Assembly: GCA_028099475.1 (NCBI GenBank)
Contig: JAOHHF010000011.1
Location: forward strand, 1-22,599
Source: Candidatus Pelagibacter sp.
Lineage (GTDB): Bacteria > Pseudomonadota > Alphaproteobacteria > Pelagibacterales > Pelagibacteraceae
DNA length: 22,599 nucleotides
Direction: 5' to 3'
Shown: positions 1-9,038 of the stretch, piece by piece
Position numbering within the stretch: position 1 is the stretch's first letter
Layout: each line of letters opens with the position of its first letter
The notes under the pieces: generated by a model
What the model saw: only the letters and a program-made list of their open reading frames with translations
The model's database searches: none
What the model was told of the DNA's origin: nothing
Translations under genes and position numbers: made by a program

Positions 1-84
1 CTTTGGAGAGTTTGTGAGAGTTATGAAATGTGGTGTAAAGAAACTAAACAAAAAAATTTAATAATTTTAAATATTTCAGACTAA
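1..84 (+). CDS. 3' end of an unidentified plus-strand gene (partial)
   Basis: From base 1 the first frame stays open for 27 codons and stops with TAA at 82-84, just before the convergent lipoprotein gene. The second frame is also open from the edge and stops at 59-61, so the true frame cannot be decided from this fragment. Neither translation is recognisable. The gene body lies to the left of the window. The call rests only on tight packing and an open frame at the edge. Confidence 0.3.
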   Translation, partial: LWRVCESYEMWCKETKQKNLIILNISD

Positions 85-91
85 TTTAGCT

Positions 92-376
92 TTAATTTTT
101 CTCTTGTAAGTTCAAATTTTTTTCCACAAGATTTGAAAATTTTCTTTTAAACTTATTAATTTTACTTTGATTTTCGACAGCGTCTTGTATGTACTCGAAA
201 GTGTCTTTACCTGTCTCATTTTTTATAGCCGTATTAGCACCATATTGAAGTCCAGCCTGAAGAACATTTCCAGTTGTTGCAATAGTCATACTTGGTCCTA
301 ATAGTGCGGTAGTTTGAAGGCATCCACTTAAAAAGATTAGTGATAAAAATATAAAAGATATTTTTAAAAATTTCAT
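92..376 (-). CDS. Small predicted outer- or inner-membrane lipoprotein, function unknown
   Basis: This 94-residue protein starts with a lysine-containing n-region and a hydrophobic stretch (residues 3-17). These end in a lipobox Leu-Ser-Gly-Cys, so Cys19 would be lipidated by the Lgt/LspA pathway. The mature part has a Thr/Ala/Gly-rich middle (about 20-50) and a charged, Lys/Asn-rich and probably helical tail (about 60-94), with no domain I recognise. It runs convergently to the partial gene at the left edge and divergently from the DMT transporter, with about 100 bases in between for both promoters. The lipobox is clear, but the function is unknown. Confidence 0.7.
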   Translation of the reverse strand: MKFLKISFIFLSLIFLSGCLQTTALLGPSMTIATTGNVLQAGLQYGANTAIKNETGKDTFEYIQDAVENQSKINKFKRKFSNLVEKNLNLQEKN

Positions 377-480
377 AAGCTTAAATAAATTAATACATAT
401 CTAATTCTTCAACTCAAGCTAGAATTAGTTCAATTTAGGTATTTTTAAGATAAAATGCTATTTTAGTTTATAAACCAAAA

Positions 481-1329
481 ATGATAAAAATTTTTCCATT
501 AGCATTTATTTTATTATGGTCCTCTGCCTTTATAACCACCAAACCTATAATTGATAACAGTGATCCATTTTCAGCATTAGCTTTTAGATTTTCAATTGTC
601 GCAATTGGTTTTTTCTTGTTTTCTATTTACTCAAAACAAAAAATTTTAATAAATAGAAAAAAATTTTTTGAGTCATTTTTTAGTGGTGTTCTTTTTCATG
701 GACTTTATTTAGGTGGAGTTTTTTTTTCTATTTCAAAAGGAATGCCGACAGGTATAGCCGCTTTAATAGTAACTCTTCAACCAATACTCACAAATGCTTT
801 AAGTGGACCAATTTTAAATGAAAAAGTAACTGCCAAACAATGGTTTGGGGTATTGTTAGGATTTATTGGGGCAGCATTAGTTTTAGGTTTAGATATAGGA
901 TCGGAAATTCCAGTTACTGGTTTAATTGCAACAATAATAGCTTTAATTGCGATAACTTCTTCAACTATTTGGCAAAAGAAACTTAGTAATAATTTACCAT
1001 TATCAGTAAGTAATATGTATCAAGCAATAGGTGGTATTACTTTTCATCTATTGGTCATAATATTTTTTGCAAAACCATATATTGATTTTTCGCAAACATT
1101 TATAATTGCAATGAGTCACCAGATATTTTTAGTTTCTTTTGGTGCTTTTACAATATTGATGTTTTTGATTAAAAATAACTCAGCAAGCAAAACTGTTTCA
1201 ATATTTTTTTTAATACCAGCCACATCTGCTTTAATGGCTTGGTTATTTTTAAATGAAAGTTTAACTAATATAGATCTTTTAGGTTTTTTAATAACTACGA
1301 TAGGGGTTTATATTGCTACGCGAGATTAA
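481..1329 (+). CDS. EamA/DMT-superfamily membrane transporter
   Basis: This 282-residue, very hydrophobic protein has about ten membrane helices in two homologous halves, as in EamA (DUF6) drug/metabolite transporters. It opens with the family-typical LLWSSAFITTKP segment, and the first half carries the usual helix-end sequence GVLLGFIGAALVLG (about 123-136). The second half ends in the matching FLFLNESLTNIDLLGFLITTIGVYIA pattern, in shortened form. Length is normal for the family. Members mostly export amino acids, metabolites or toxic compounds, and the substrate cannot be read from sequence. The 3' end overlaps the convergent soxG gene by 4 bases. No strong Shine-Dalgarno sequence precedes the ATG. 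Confidence 0.85.
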   Translation: MIKIFPLAFILLWSSAFITTKPIIDNSDPFSALAFRFSIVAIGFFLFSIYSKQKILINRKKFFESFFSGVLFHGLYLGGVFFSISKGMPTGIAALIVTLQPILTNALSGPILNEKVTAKQWFGVLLGFIGAALVLGLDIGSEIPVTGLIATIIALIAITSSTIWQKKLSNNLPLSVSNMYQAIGGITFHLLVIIFFAKPYIDFSQTFIIAMSHQIFLVSFGAFTILMFLIKNNSASKTVSIFFLIPATSALMAWLFLNESLTNIDLLGFLITTIGVYIATRD

Positions 1330-1913
1330 ATAGATTTAAAGCCAAACTCTAAGGATGCATCAGTAATAGAGTGATACAAAGATTCACCAAAACTTCTTAA
1401 GGTAAATATTCTTACTTTGTTTGGATTGTCATTAAGCATATCAACAGTAAACACTATTCCATTATACGTAGAATTTATAGAGTTATTTTTTTCTAAGGTA
1501 TTGAAATTAAAAGGGCAGCCTTTCTTTAAAACCTCTTTTGTATCTTGGCCTTCTATTTCAATTATAGCTTTTGAATGAGATAGATCTGTTACAGCAAAAT
1601 CTGTTTCTTTAAAATCTTTTAAAATATTATTAAGTAAATCTTTTTTTGTTGAAACTAAAAGCCAATTTTTTGGACCATTCCATAAAATTCTTGTTTCATT
1701 ATTATTTGTTACATTTAATGGTTTATCTTTTAATTTTAAACCATCAATATCAATATTTTCAATTGAAACTGTAGAATTTTTATACTGAACTATTTGAAGT
1801 ATTAATAAATTCTTTATCTCAGAAATTTTTAAAATATTATTTTCATTTTTACCTTCATGGTCCCCAAATTGGCCAGTTGAATGAACTTTTGCTAAAGCAG
1901 ATATTAAACTCAC
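1326..1913 (-). CDS. soxG: Sarcosine oxidase gamma subunit
   Basis: This is the 195-residue gamma subunit of heterotetrameric sarcosine oxidase, a small structural subunit with a fold related to the T-protein/GcvT domain. The identification rests mainly on its place as last gene of the soxBDAG operon, its length, and family-like stretches such as the ILWNGPKNWLLVS segment (about 75-87) and TDLSHSKAIIEIEG (about 109-122). The start is GTG: GTGA overlaps the soxA stop by 4 bases, which implies translational coupling. Its 3' end overlaps the convergent DMT transporter gene by 4 bases. The gamma subunit is the least conserved of the four, which fits the divergence seen here. Confidence 0.85.
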   Translation of the reverse strand: MSLISALAKVHSTGQFGDHEGKNENNILKISEIKNLLILQIVQYKNSTVSIENIDIDGLKLKDKPLNVTNNNETRILWNGPKNWLLVSTKKDLLNNILKDFKETDFAVTDLSHSKAIIEIEGQDTKEVLKKGCPFNFNTLEKNNSINSTYNGIVFTVDMLNDNPNKVRIFTLRSFGESLYHSITDASLEFGFKSI

Positions 1914-4906
1914 GATCTAACCCTTTCGCCTTTTGGATCAACATAGTGTGAAGAAACTATCTCAACTGGAATTACTTTATTTTTAAGAGGAGACATTACA
2001 AATAACTTTTCACCAATCATATTTTTCCCATCATTTAATATTGCTAAAGAAAATGGATTATCGTGTTCAACACTCCAACAAGAAGCTGAAATATAACCTA
2101 ATTTTGGATTTGGTAATGGCGCATTTGAATCTTTAACTAAATGTGATCCTTCTGGAATACTTGTTTTTTTATCTAATGGAACAACTCCGACAACTTTTTG
2201 TCTATCTTCAGCTATAAATGCTTCTCTATTTAAAGATCTTTTTCCAATAAAATCTTTCTTTTTACTTAGCAATCCTTCAAGAGAATTGTCATAAGGTATT
2301 GTTCTTCCATCAAGCTCTGATCCTGCAACATGTCCCATTTCAATTCTTAGAGTTGATAATGCTTCTGTTCCGTATGGCTGAATTTTAAATTCTTGACCAT
2401 TTTCCATAATTTTTTCCCACATAAAGTTTCCATTATCAGAAGCTACATTTACTTCATAAGCAAGCTCACCTGAAAATGAAATTCTAAAAATTCTAGCCTT
2501 TATTCCAAACAAATCTTCTTCCATATAGCCCATAAAAGGCAAACCTTCATTTGATACATCGGAATTTGGGAATAGTTTTTGTAATAAATCTCTAGACTTG
2601 GGTCCAGCTATTGCAGCTCCTGCCCATTGTTCTGTTGTTGAAACTACATTTACATTTAATTCTGGCCATACTAGTTGCAAATAATATTCTAAATGTGAAA
2701 GAACATTTGCTGCTTGCGCAGTAGTTGTTGTCATATGATAGTGATTTTCCGAAATTCTTGTAGTTGTTCCATCATCCATAACAATTCCATCTTCTCTCAA
2801 CATCACACCATATCTTGCTTTACCAACTGGAAGTTTTAACCACGCATTAGTATAAACTCTATTAAGCAACTCAGCAGCATCTGGTCCTTTAATGTCTATT
2901 TTTCCCAATGTGGTTACATCACAAACCCCCACATTAGTTCTCACATTTTTTGCTTCTCTTTTTGATCCTTCAAATAAATTTTCATTACCTTGTTTGTAAT
3001 ATCTTGGTCTTAACCACACACCTGCGTCTACAAAAACTGCATTATTTTTTTCATGCCATGAATGCATTGGTGATTTTCTTGTTGGCTTTGAGTGTTTTCC
3101 AACTTCTCTTCCAACAATAGCTCCTATGGAAACTGGTGTATATGGAGGTCTAAAAGTAGTGTGACCAACATTTGGCACTACTTTATTTTCAATATTTGAT
3201 ACTAATTGTAATCCATTTAAATTACTCGTTTTACCTTGGTCGGTTGCCATTCCAAGTGTTGTGTATCTTTTTACATGTTCAATTGATCGATAACCCTCTT
3301 TAAGTGCTATCTCTACATCAGAAACCGCAACATCATTTTGAAAATCTAAAAATCTTTTATAATTTTTTCCTTCAGGTAGTGGTACACACCAAAACTTATC
3401 GTGTGTTGTTGATTTTTTTTCAACTACATTTGGGAATGAAATTTCGTTGTTATTTTTAGTAATTTTTTTTGATAACTCATGACCAGTTTCAAAAGAACTT
3501 TTTAAAGTCTCCTCTAAATTATATATCCCATTTGCAGCACCTAACGTTGTTTCGTTTTGCTTAGATATTCCTGGAACAAATGCATCAATATCTTCATTAA
3601 ATTTTGTTTTATTTCCTGATTGCGAAGCTAAATGAATTGTTGGGGTCCAAAAACCAGAAACACATATACAATCACATTTAATATTTTCTACTGCACCAAG
3701 TTGTTCTTTGTCATCTGAAATTTTTGCAATATCAGCAGATTTTACTTTCTTATAACCTTGAGCTGCTACCACCACATAAGAAAACTTAATGTTAATCCCT
3801 AAATTTTTTGCTTCATCAACTATTTCAGATTGAGGATCTTTCCTTGTATCCAAAATAATTGGCTCAACGCCATTTTTTTTAAATTCAATTGCAGTTTCAT
3901 AACCACTGTCATTATTAGTAAATATTAAAGGATTTCTTCCAACTAATACTCCGTAAACTTTTAAGTATTCTTTTGCTGCAGATGATAGCATCACTCCTGG
4001 GGTATCATTGTTTCCAAAAACAATTGGTCTTTCAATTGACCCAGAAGAAATTAAAACTTCTTTTGCTCTAATGTACCAAAGTCTTTGTTTTGGATGGTAT
4101 TTTTTTGTCTCTGGCAGATGATCGCTAATTCTCTCAGACATTACCAGCATGTTATGGTCATAATATCCAAAAACCTGTGATCTATTTTTAACAACAACAT
4201 TAGGCATTTCTTTAAGTTCTGAAATTATTCCATCAGCCCACTCTTTGCCTGATTGATTTCCTATATTAACATCACTAGTTAATAATGTTCCACCATGTCT
4301 AGCTTTATCTTCAGCTAAAATAACTCTAGCTCCATTTTTTGCAGCAGCATACGCACTTGCTAAACCTGATGGTCCTGAGCCTGCAATTAATAAATCACAA
4401 TATTCATATTTATGTTCATATCTTTCTTTGTCATGTTTTATAGATGCCACACCAAGACCCGCTGCTTTTCTAATAAATGGTTCGTAAACTTTATACCAAA
4501 AGCTTTTGGGCCACATGAAAGTTTTATAATAAAAACCGGCTGGAAGAAAAATCTTTAAAAAATTATTTATAGCTCCAATATCAAAGTTTACAGAAGGCCA
4601 GCAGTTTACACTTGTTGCTTCTAATCCTTCAAAAAGCTCTTGTTCTGTAGCTTTTATATTTGGTTCAGTTTCACTGTTTCTGTATAATTGAACTATTGCA
4701 TATGGTTCATCAACCCCTGCTCCAAAAAAACCTCTTGGTCTATGATATTTAAAACTTCTTCCAACAAGATGAACTCCATTAGCTATTAAAGCTGAAGCTA
4801 GGGTGTCTCCTTCATAACCGTAATAAGTTTTGCCATTAAACTTAAATGATAATTTTTTATCTCTATTTATTAAACCAACATCTGGTAACCGATAACTTTG
4901 ATCCAT
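1910..4906 (-). CDS. soxA: Sarcosine oxidase alpha subunit
   Basis: This is the 998-residue large subunit of tetrameric sarcosine oxidase, which oxidatively demethylates sarcosine to glycine and passes the methyl carbon to tetrahydrofolate as 5,10-methylene-THF (or releases formaldehyde), with H2O2 as co-product. Visible domains in order: an N-terminal ferredoxin-like fold (about 15-75, containing SFKYHRPRG) without iron-sulfur cysteines, as usual for this subunit; a dinucleotide-binding domain with GSGPSG at 176-181; and a C-terminal aminomethyltransferase (GcvT-like) folate-binding half (about 610-998, with KIDIKGPDAAELLNRVYTN near its start). Length is typical. The ATG overlaps the soxD stop by one base (TAATG). 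The gene is third in the operon soxBDAG. Confidence 0.96.
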   Translation of the reverse strand: MDQSYRLPDVGLINRDKKLSFKFNGKTYYGYEGDTLASALIANGVHLVGRSFKYHRPRGFFGAGVDEPYAIVQLYRNSETEPNIKATEQELFEGLEATSVNCWPSVNFDIGAINNFLKIFLPAGFYYKTFMWPKSFWYKVYEPFIRKAAGLGVASIKHDKERYEHKYEYCDLLIAGSGPSGLASAYAAAKNGARVILAEDKARHGGTLLTSDVNIGNQSGKEWADGIISELKEMPNVVVKNRSQVFGYYDHNMLVMSERISDHLPETKKYHPKQRLWYIRAKEVLISSGSIERPIVFGNNDTPGVMLSSAAKEYLKVYGVLVGRNPLIFTNNDSGYETAIEFKKNGVEPIILDTRKDPQSEIVDEAKNLGINIKFSYVVVAAQGYKKVKSADIAKISDDKEQLGAVENIKCDCICVSGFWTPTIHLASQSGNKTKFNEDIDAFVPGISKQNETTLGAANGIYNLEETLKSSFETGHELSKKITKNNNEISFPNVVEKKSTTHDKFWCVPLPEGKNYKRFLDFQNDVAVSDVEIALKEGYRSIEHVKRYTTLGMATDQGKTSNLNGLQLVSNIENKVVPNVGHTTFRPPYTPVSIGAIVGREVGKHSKPTRKSPMHSWHEKNNAVFVDAGVWLRPRYYKQGNENLFEGSKREAKNVRTNVGVCDVTTLGKIDIKGPDAAELLNRVYTNAWLKLPVGKARYGVMLREDGIVMDDGTTTRISENHYHMTTTTAQAANVLSHLEYYLQLVWPELNVNVVSTTEQWAGAAIAGPKSRDLLQKLFPNSDVSNEGLPFMGYMEEDLFGIKARIFRISFSGELAYEVNVASDNGNFMWEKIMENGQEFKIQPYGTEALSTLRIEMGHVAGSELDGRTIPYDNSLEGLLSKKKDFIGKRSLNREAFIAEDRQKVVGVVPLDKKTSIPEGSHLVKDSNAPLPNPKLGYISASCWSVEHDNPFSLAILNDGKNMIGEKLFVMSPLKNKVIPVEIVSSHYVDPKGERVRS

Positions 4907-5175
4907 TAGGAATTATCCTCATTAGCTTTTAATGTTCTGAATATTTCATGAGTTGCAGTATCTCTTTCAACTTTTATCCACTGTCTACAACCCGATAAAT
5001 GCTGCCATAACTCCAAATGTTTTCCTCTTAAACTTTTTCTATTATAAACAAAATTATTCCATTCTTGATCAGATACTTCTTTATTAAGCTCAGGTCTTTT
5101 AACAGTTGCATCACCACCATAAGAAAATTCATTTTGTGATCTCATTCCACAGTGTGGACATTTAATATGAAGCAT
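4906..5175 (-). CDS. soxD: Sarcosine oxidase delta subunit (zinc-binding)
   Basis: This 89-residue subunit carries the structural zinc of heterotetrameric sarcosine oxidase. The four ligands are all present at the family positions: Cys6 and Cys9 in the CPHCG motif, then His59 and Cys63 in the WQHLSGCRQW segment. Length is normal for the family. It lies between soxB and soxA: its ATG directly follows the soxB TAA, and its own stop overlaps the soxA start by one base, so the operon is translated as a tight unit. Confidence 0.95.
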   Translation of the reverse strand: MLHIKCPHCGMRSQNEFSYGGDATVKRPELNKEVSDQEWNNFVYNRKSLRGKHLELWQHLSGCRQWIKVERDTATHEIFRTLKANEDNS

Positions 5176-6432
5176 TTATGAAATCCAAGTTTTTGTTCCA
5201 AGTCCTTTTTCATCAAGTAAGTGACCTGTATTAAATCTATTTAAACTATATCCTGCGTTTAATTTATGAACTCTATCTTGTGCAATTGTATGAGCGAATG
5301 TCCAGCCTGATGCTGGAGTTGCTTTAAATCCACCGTAACACCAGCCACAATTTAAATACAATCCTTCAATATGTGTCTTGTCAATTATCGGGGAACCATC
5401 CATTGACATGTCCATAATTCCACCCCAAGTTCTAAGCATTTTTAATTTACTTAAGAACGGCATCATCGCAATTCCTTCTGTTAACACATGCTGTAAAGTT
5501 GGTAAGTTACCTCTTTGGGCATAACTATTATATCCATCAAGATCTCCACCCATAACCATTTCACCTTTGTCAGATTGACTAATATAAAAGTGTCCAGCTC
5601 CAAAAGTAACTACTCTATCTAAAATTGGTTTTACCGGTTCTGAAACACAGGCTTGGAGTAAATGAGTCTCCACTGGCAATGTCATGTTTAATTTCTCTGC
5701 TAAAATATTAGTACTTCCAGCTACACATAATCCTATTTTCTTTACTTTAATGTCACCTCTTGAAGTTCTTACTCCGTTAATTTTTCCACCAACAACATCA
5801 AACCCTGTTACTTCACAATTTTGAATTATATCAACACCCATTGAATCAGCTTGTCTTGCATAACCCCAAGCAACAGCATCATGTCTTGCTGTTCCAGCAC
5901 TTGGTTGCATTAATCCTCCAAAAATTGGAAACCTTACATTTTCAGAAAAATCTGCCATTGGAATAATTTCTTTAACTTGCTCTCTGTTTAATAAAACTGC
6001 ATCTATTCCATTTAATTTCATGGAATTTCCTCTTCTTGCATAAACATTCATTTGAGCATCTGAGTGAGCAAGGTTAATAATTCCTCGTGGGGAAAACATT
6101 ACGTTGTAGTTTAAATCTTGGCTCATCTTTCTCCAAAGATCCATTCCAAACTCACTAAAAAGAGCATTATCATCATGCATGTAATTTGATCTAATAATTG
6201 TAGTATTACGACCAACATTTCCACCACCTATCCAACCTTTTTCAATGATAGCAACATTAGTAATGTTATGTTCTTTTGCTAAGTAATATGCGGTAGCCAA
6301 GCCATGACCACCTCCTCCAATAATTACAACATCATATTCTTTTTTAGGAGTTGGATCTTTCCATGCTAAATCCCAGTTTTGGTGACCAGAAAATGCATTT
6401 TTGATCAGATTAAATATAGAGTATTTTTGCAT
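5176..6432 (-). CDS. soxB: Sarcosine oxidase beta subunit (flavoprotein)
   Basis: This 418-residue subunit carries the sarcosine oxidation site. The N-terminal FAD-binding motif is GGGGHG (about 39-44) with the following acidic strand end near Glu65. The conserved RHDAVAWG block (183-190) contains His184, which aligns with the histidine that covalently holds FMN in characterised tetrameric enzymes. The GGIMDMSMDGSPII and CGWCYGGFKATPASGW blocks near the C terminus are typical. It is the first gene of the soxBDAG operon and faces fhs across 126 bases, which must hold both promoters. In SAR11 this enzyme finishes the glycine betaine to dimethylglycine to sarcosine to glycine route. Confidence 0.96.
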   Translation of the reverse strand: MQKYSIFNLIKNAFSGHQNWDLAWKDPTPKKEYDVVIIGGGGHGLATAYYLAKEHNITNVAIIEKGWIGGGNVGRNTTIIRSNYMHDDNALFSEFGMDLWRKMSQDLNYNVMFSPRGIINLAHSDAQMNVYARRGNSMKLNGIDAVLLNREQVKEIIPMADFSENVRFPIFGGLMQPSAGTARHDAVAWGYARQADSMGVDIIQNCEVTGFDVVGGKINGVRTSRGDIKVKKIGLCVAGSTNILAEKLNMTLPVETHLLQACVSEPVKPILDRVVTFGAGHFYISQSDKGEMVMGGDLDGYNSYAQRGNLPTLQHVLTEGIAMMPFLSKLKMLRTWGGIMDMSMDGSPIIDKTHIEGLYLNCGWCYGGFKATPASGWTFAHTIAQDRVHKLNAGYSLNRFNTGHLLDEKGLGTKTWIS

Positions 6433-6504
6433 TAAATAATTTTATCTCAATGAATATAAATAGTTCTTATTTTTTTTATATATATTTTTTAGAAGTTTCC
6501 AAAG

Positions 6505-6524
6505 TTCTTAAAAAAGGATAAGAA
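6505..6524 (+). promoter_or_regulatory. Small hairpin in the fhs leader / soxB-fhs divergent region
   Basis: TTCTTA (6505-6510) and TAAGAA (6519-6524) are perfect inverted repeats around an 8-base loop, AAAAAGGA, 35 bases before the fhs ATG. The stem is A/U-rich and weak. It could be an operator, part of a longer leader RNA, or chance. I see no match to the glycine or SAM-V riboswitches known from SAR11. Confidence 0.2.
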
Positions 6525-6558
6525 GTCTTCATTAAATTTATAACTTTTAGGATTTTAA

Positions 6559-8244
6559 ATGAGTGATGTTAAGTCAGATATTCAAATAGCAAGAGAAGCT
6601 AAAATGCAACCTATAAATGATATTTTAGCAAAGATTAATGTACCAGATGAAAGCACTGCTTTCAGCCCAATGGGAAGACACATTGCAAAAATTAACTTAG
6701 AATATCTAGATACTCTAAAAGATAAAACTGATGGTAAGTTAATTTTAGTTACCGCAATAACTCCTACTCCAGCCGGTGAAGGTAAAACAACTACCTCAGT
6801 CGGATTAAATGATGGCTTAAATAAAATTGGAAAAAAATCCATCGTTTGTTTAAGAGAGCCAAGTCTTGGTCCATCATTTGGAATGAAGGGTGGAGCTGCT
6901 GGTGGTGGATACGCACAAGTTGTTCCAATGGAGCAAATTAATTTACATTTTACTGGTGATTTTCATGCGATAACTTCTGCTCACAATCTTCTATCTGCTT
7001 TAATTGATAATCATATCTATTGGGGAAACAAATTAGATATAGATGTTAGAAGAGTTGTTTGGAAAAGAGTAATGGATATGAATGATCGTTCTTTAAGATC
7101 AATAAATATAAATTTAGGTGGTGTTGCAAATGGTTTTCCAAGAGAGGATGGTTTTGATATCACTGTTGCATCTGAGATCATGGCAATCTTTTGTTTATCA
7201 AATGATCTAGCAGATTTAGAAAAAAGAATTGGAAATATAACTATTGCATATACAAGGGATAAAAAACCTGTGTTTGCAAAAGATTTAAAAGCTCAGGGTC
7301 CTATGACTGTATTATTAAAAGATGCTATCAGACCTAATGTAACTCAAACTTTAGAAAACAATCCTGCAATAATTCATGGCGGACCTTTTGCGAATATTGC
7401 TCATGGATGTAATTCTGTAATTGCAACAAAAACAGGATTAAAACTTGCTGATTATGTTGTGACAGAAGCAGGATTTGGTGCTGATTTAGGTGCTGAAAAA
7501 TTTCTTGATATTAAATGTAGAAAGTCAAATCTTAAACCAAGTTGTGTAGTAATTGTTGCAACAATCAGGGCATTAAAAATGCATGGTGGAGTTGCTAAAG
7601 ATGATCTGAAAAATGAAAACGTTGAAGCACTTAAAAAAGGACTAGTTAATCTTGAAAGACATATTGAGAATGTTAAAAAATTTGGCTTACCTGTTGCGGT
7701 TGCAGTAAACCATTTTATTAAAGACACAGATAATGAAGTAAAAGCTTTAATAGAATTTTGTGATGGGTTGGGTGTTAAAGCAAGTCTATGCACACATTGG
7801 GCGAATGGTGGTGAAGGAACTAAGGAATTAGCCGCTCATGTTGCTGAATTATGTGAAAAAAATGAGGCTAAATTTAAATTTTTATACGAAAGTAAAACAC
7901 CTTTATTCAAAAAAATAGAGACTATAGCTAAAGAAATATACAGAGCTGACGAGGTAATTGCTGATACAAAAATAAGAGATCAATTAAAAAGCTTCGAAGA
8001 AGCTGGTTTTGGTGAGTTGCCTATTTGTGTTGCTAAAACTCAATATAGTTTTTCAACAGACCCAAGTCTAAAAGGAGCTCCAACTGGACATGCATTACCA
8101 ATTAGAGAAATTAGACTTTCTTCTGGTGCAGAATTTATAGTTGTTGTTTGTGGAGCTATTATGACAATGCCTGGACTTCCAAGAGTTCCGGCTGCTGACT
8201 CTATTAAATTAAATAAAGATGGTGAGATTGAAGGACTATTTTAA
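6559..8244 (+). CDS. fhs: Formate-tetrahydrofolate ligase (10-formyl-THF synthetase)
   Basis: This 561-residue cytoplasmic enzyme makes 10-formyl-THF from formate, ATP and tetrahydrofolate (reversible). The ATP-binding loop is in the [16 protein letters not shown] segment (about 68-83). It is followed by the family-defining [19 protein letters not shown] block (about 99-117) and the [15 protein letters not shown] block (about 131-145). Length matches the family (about 555-560). It is transcribed away from the sarcosine oxidase operon, so two enzymes feeding the same folate pool share one control region. The gene ends 2 bases from the convergent amidotransferase gene. Confidence 0.97.
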   Translation: MSDVKSDIQIAREAKMQPINDILAKINVPDESTAFSPMGRHIAKINLEYLDTLKDKTDGKLILVTAITPTPAGEGKTTTSVGLNDGLNKIGKKSIVCLREPSLGPSFGMKGGAAGGGYAQVVPMEQINLHFTGDFHAITSAHNLLSALIDNHIYWGNKLDIDVRRVVWKRVMDMNDRSLRSININLGGVANGFPREDGFDITVASEIMAIFCLSNDLADLEKRIGNITIAYTRDKKPVFAKDLKAQGPMTVLLKDAIRPNVTQTLENNPAIIHGGPFANIAHGCNSVIATKTGLKLADYVVTEAGFGADLGAEKFLDIKCRKSNLKPSCVVIVATIRALKMHGGVAKDDLKNENVEALKKGLVNLERHIENVKKFGLPVAVAVNHFIKDTDNEVKALIEFCDGLGVKASLCTHWANGGEGTKELAAHVAELCEKNEAKFKFLYESKTPLFKKIETIAKEIYRADEVIADTKIRDQLKSFEEAGFGELPICVAKTQYSFSTDPSLKGAPTGHALPIREIRLSSGAEFIVVVCGAIMTMPGLPRVPAADSIKLNKDGEIEGLF

Positions 8245-8246
8245 AG

Positions 8247-9035
8247 TTAATTCTTAATATAATTAAGCCAATTTTTTACTTCACATGTTCTATCTTTAAA
8301 ATTTAATAATTCATTTTCAGATTTTATATATGAAATATGTTTCTGATACTCATCCTCACTTAAAAAATTTTTATTATTGAATAACCTTTCTTTACGGCCA
8401 GCAATAAGATTGAGCATTTGAAAATACTCATAATCAGGATGATATTGTAAGCCGATTACCTCAGAATTTCCTGCATTAAAAATTACACCCATTACATTAT
8501 TAACTTTATCACTTGATAAAAGAATAGCATCCTTTGGTAGATCGCTTACTTCATCAAAATTAAATGCTGGTGATGTAAAAATATTTTTTTTATCTTTGTA
8601 GATAAAATGTTTCTGACCTTCGTTATTTATAACCACGTTTGATGCAATTCCAATATGTGCACCATTTTTTCCAGGGTTTACTTTGCCCCCTGCTGCCGTT
8701 GAACAAACTTGTAATCCCCAGCAAATTGCTAAAATCTTATTTTTATGATTAAAACAATTGGATGCAAAATTAATGTGTTTTTTAATTATATCTGTCATAT
8801 CATTTAGTCTCATGGCACCACCAGTAAAAACTATACCATTGTAGTTGCTCATATTTTTTATAGCATTGGCTGTCTCATCATCATTGCTAGGATTAATAAT
8901 TTCTATATTTGTTGTCGGTTCTATTTTTAAAATTAAGTTTTTTAAATTGTCTGCTGCAGAGGCACCAGCAGCTTTAATAAAAAATTCACTATCTTCTTTA
9001 ATATTTCCCTCAACAATTAAAATATTTAAATCCAT
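8247..9035 (-). CDS. Class I glutamine amidotransferase-like protein
   Basis: This 262-residue stand-alone amidotransferase/hydrolase domain resembles the N-terminal domain of GMP synthase and YfeJ-type proteins. The nucleophile elbow is ILAICWGLQV with Cys105, and the catalytic histidine is His199 in LQYHPDYEY. The usual His-Pro-Glu of the triad reads His-Pro-Asp here, so Asp201 or the nearby Glu203 would have to supply the acidic residue. No synthetase domain follows, so the acceptor is unknown; it could also be a gamma-glutamyl hydrolase. It begins 3 bases after the stop of the iron-type alcohol dehydrogenase and is probably co-transcribed with it. Confidence 0.8.
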   Translation of the reverse strand: MDLNILIVEGNIKEDSEFFIKAAGASAADNLKNLILKIEPTTNIEIINPSNDDETANAIKNMSNYNGIVFTGGAMRLNDMTDIIKKHINFASNCFNHKNKILAICWGLQVCSTAAGGKVNPGKNGAHIGIASNVVINNEGQKHFIYKDKKNIFTSPAFNFDEVSDLPKDAILLSSDKVNNVMGVIFNAGNSEVIGLQYHPDYEYFQMLNLIAGRKERLFNNKNFLSEDEYQKHISYIKSENELLNFKDRTCEVKNWLNYIKN

Positions 9036-9038
9036 TAT

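Noticed and set aside
6433..6558. Glycine or SAM-V riboswitch upstream of fhs
   Set aside because: I looked because SAR11 uses such switches in this kind of metabolism, but the spacer is short, A/T-rich and shows only one weak 6-bp stem, without the conserved core sequences.
6582..6842. Open frame opposite the start of fhs
   Set aside because: It is a shadow on the opposite strand of a highly conserved gene and has no ribosome site or recognisable domain.
7452..7793. 113-codon open frame opposite the middle of fhs
   Set aside because: Lies wholly inside fhs on the other strand; Ser/Thr/Pro-rich translation typical of antisense frames.
8247..9035. GMP synthase (guaA)
   Set aside because: Only the amidotransferase domain is present; the ATP-pyrophosphatase and dimerisation domains are missing, and the triad acid is altered.
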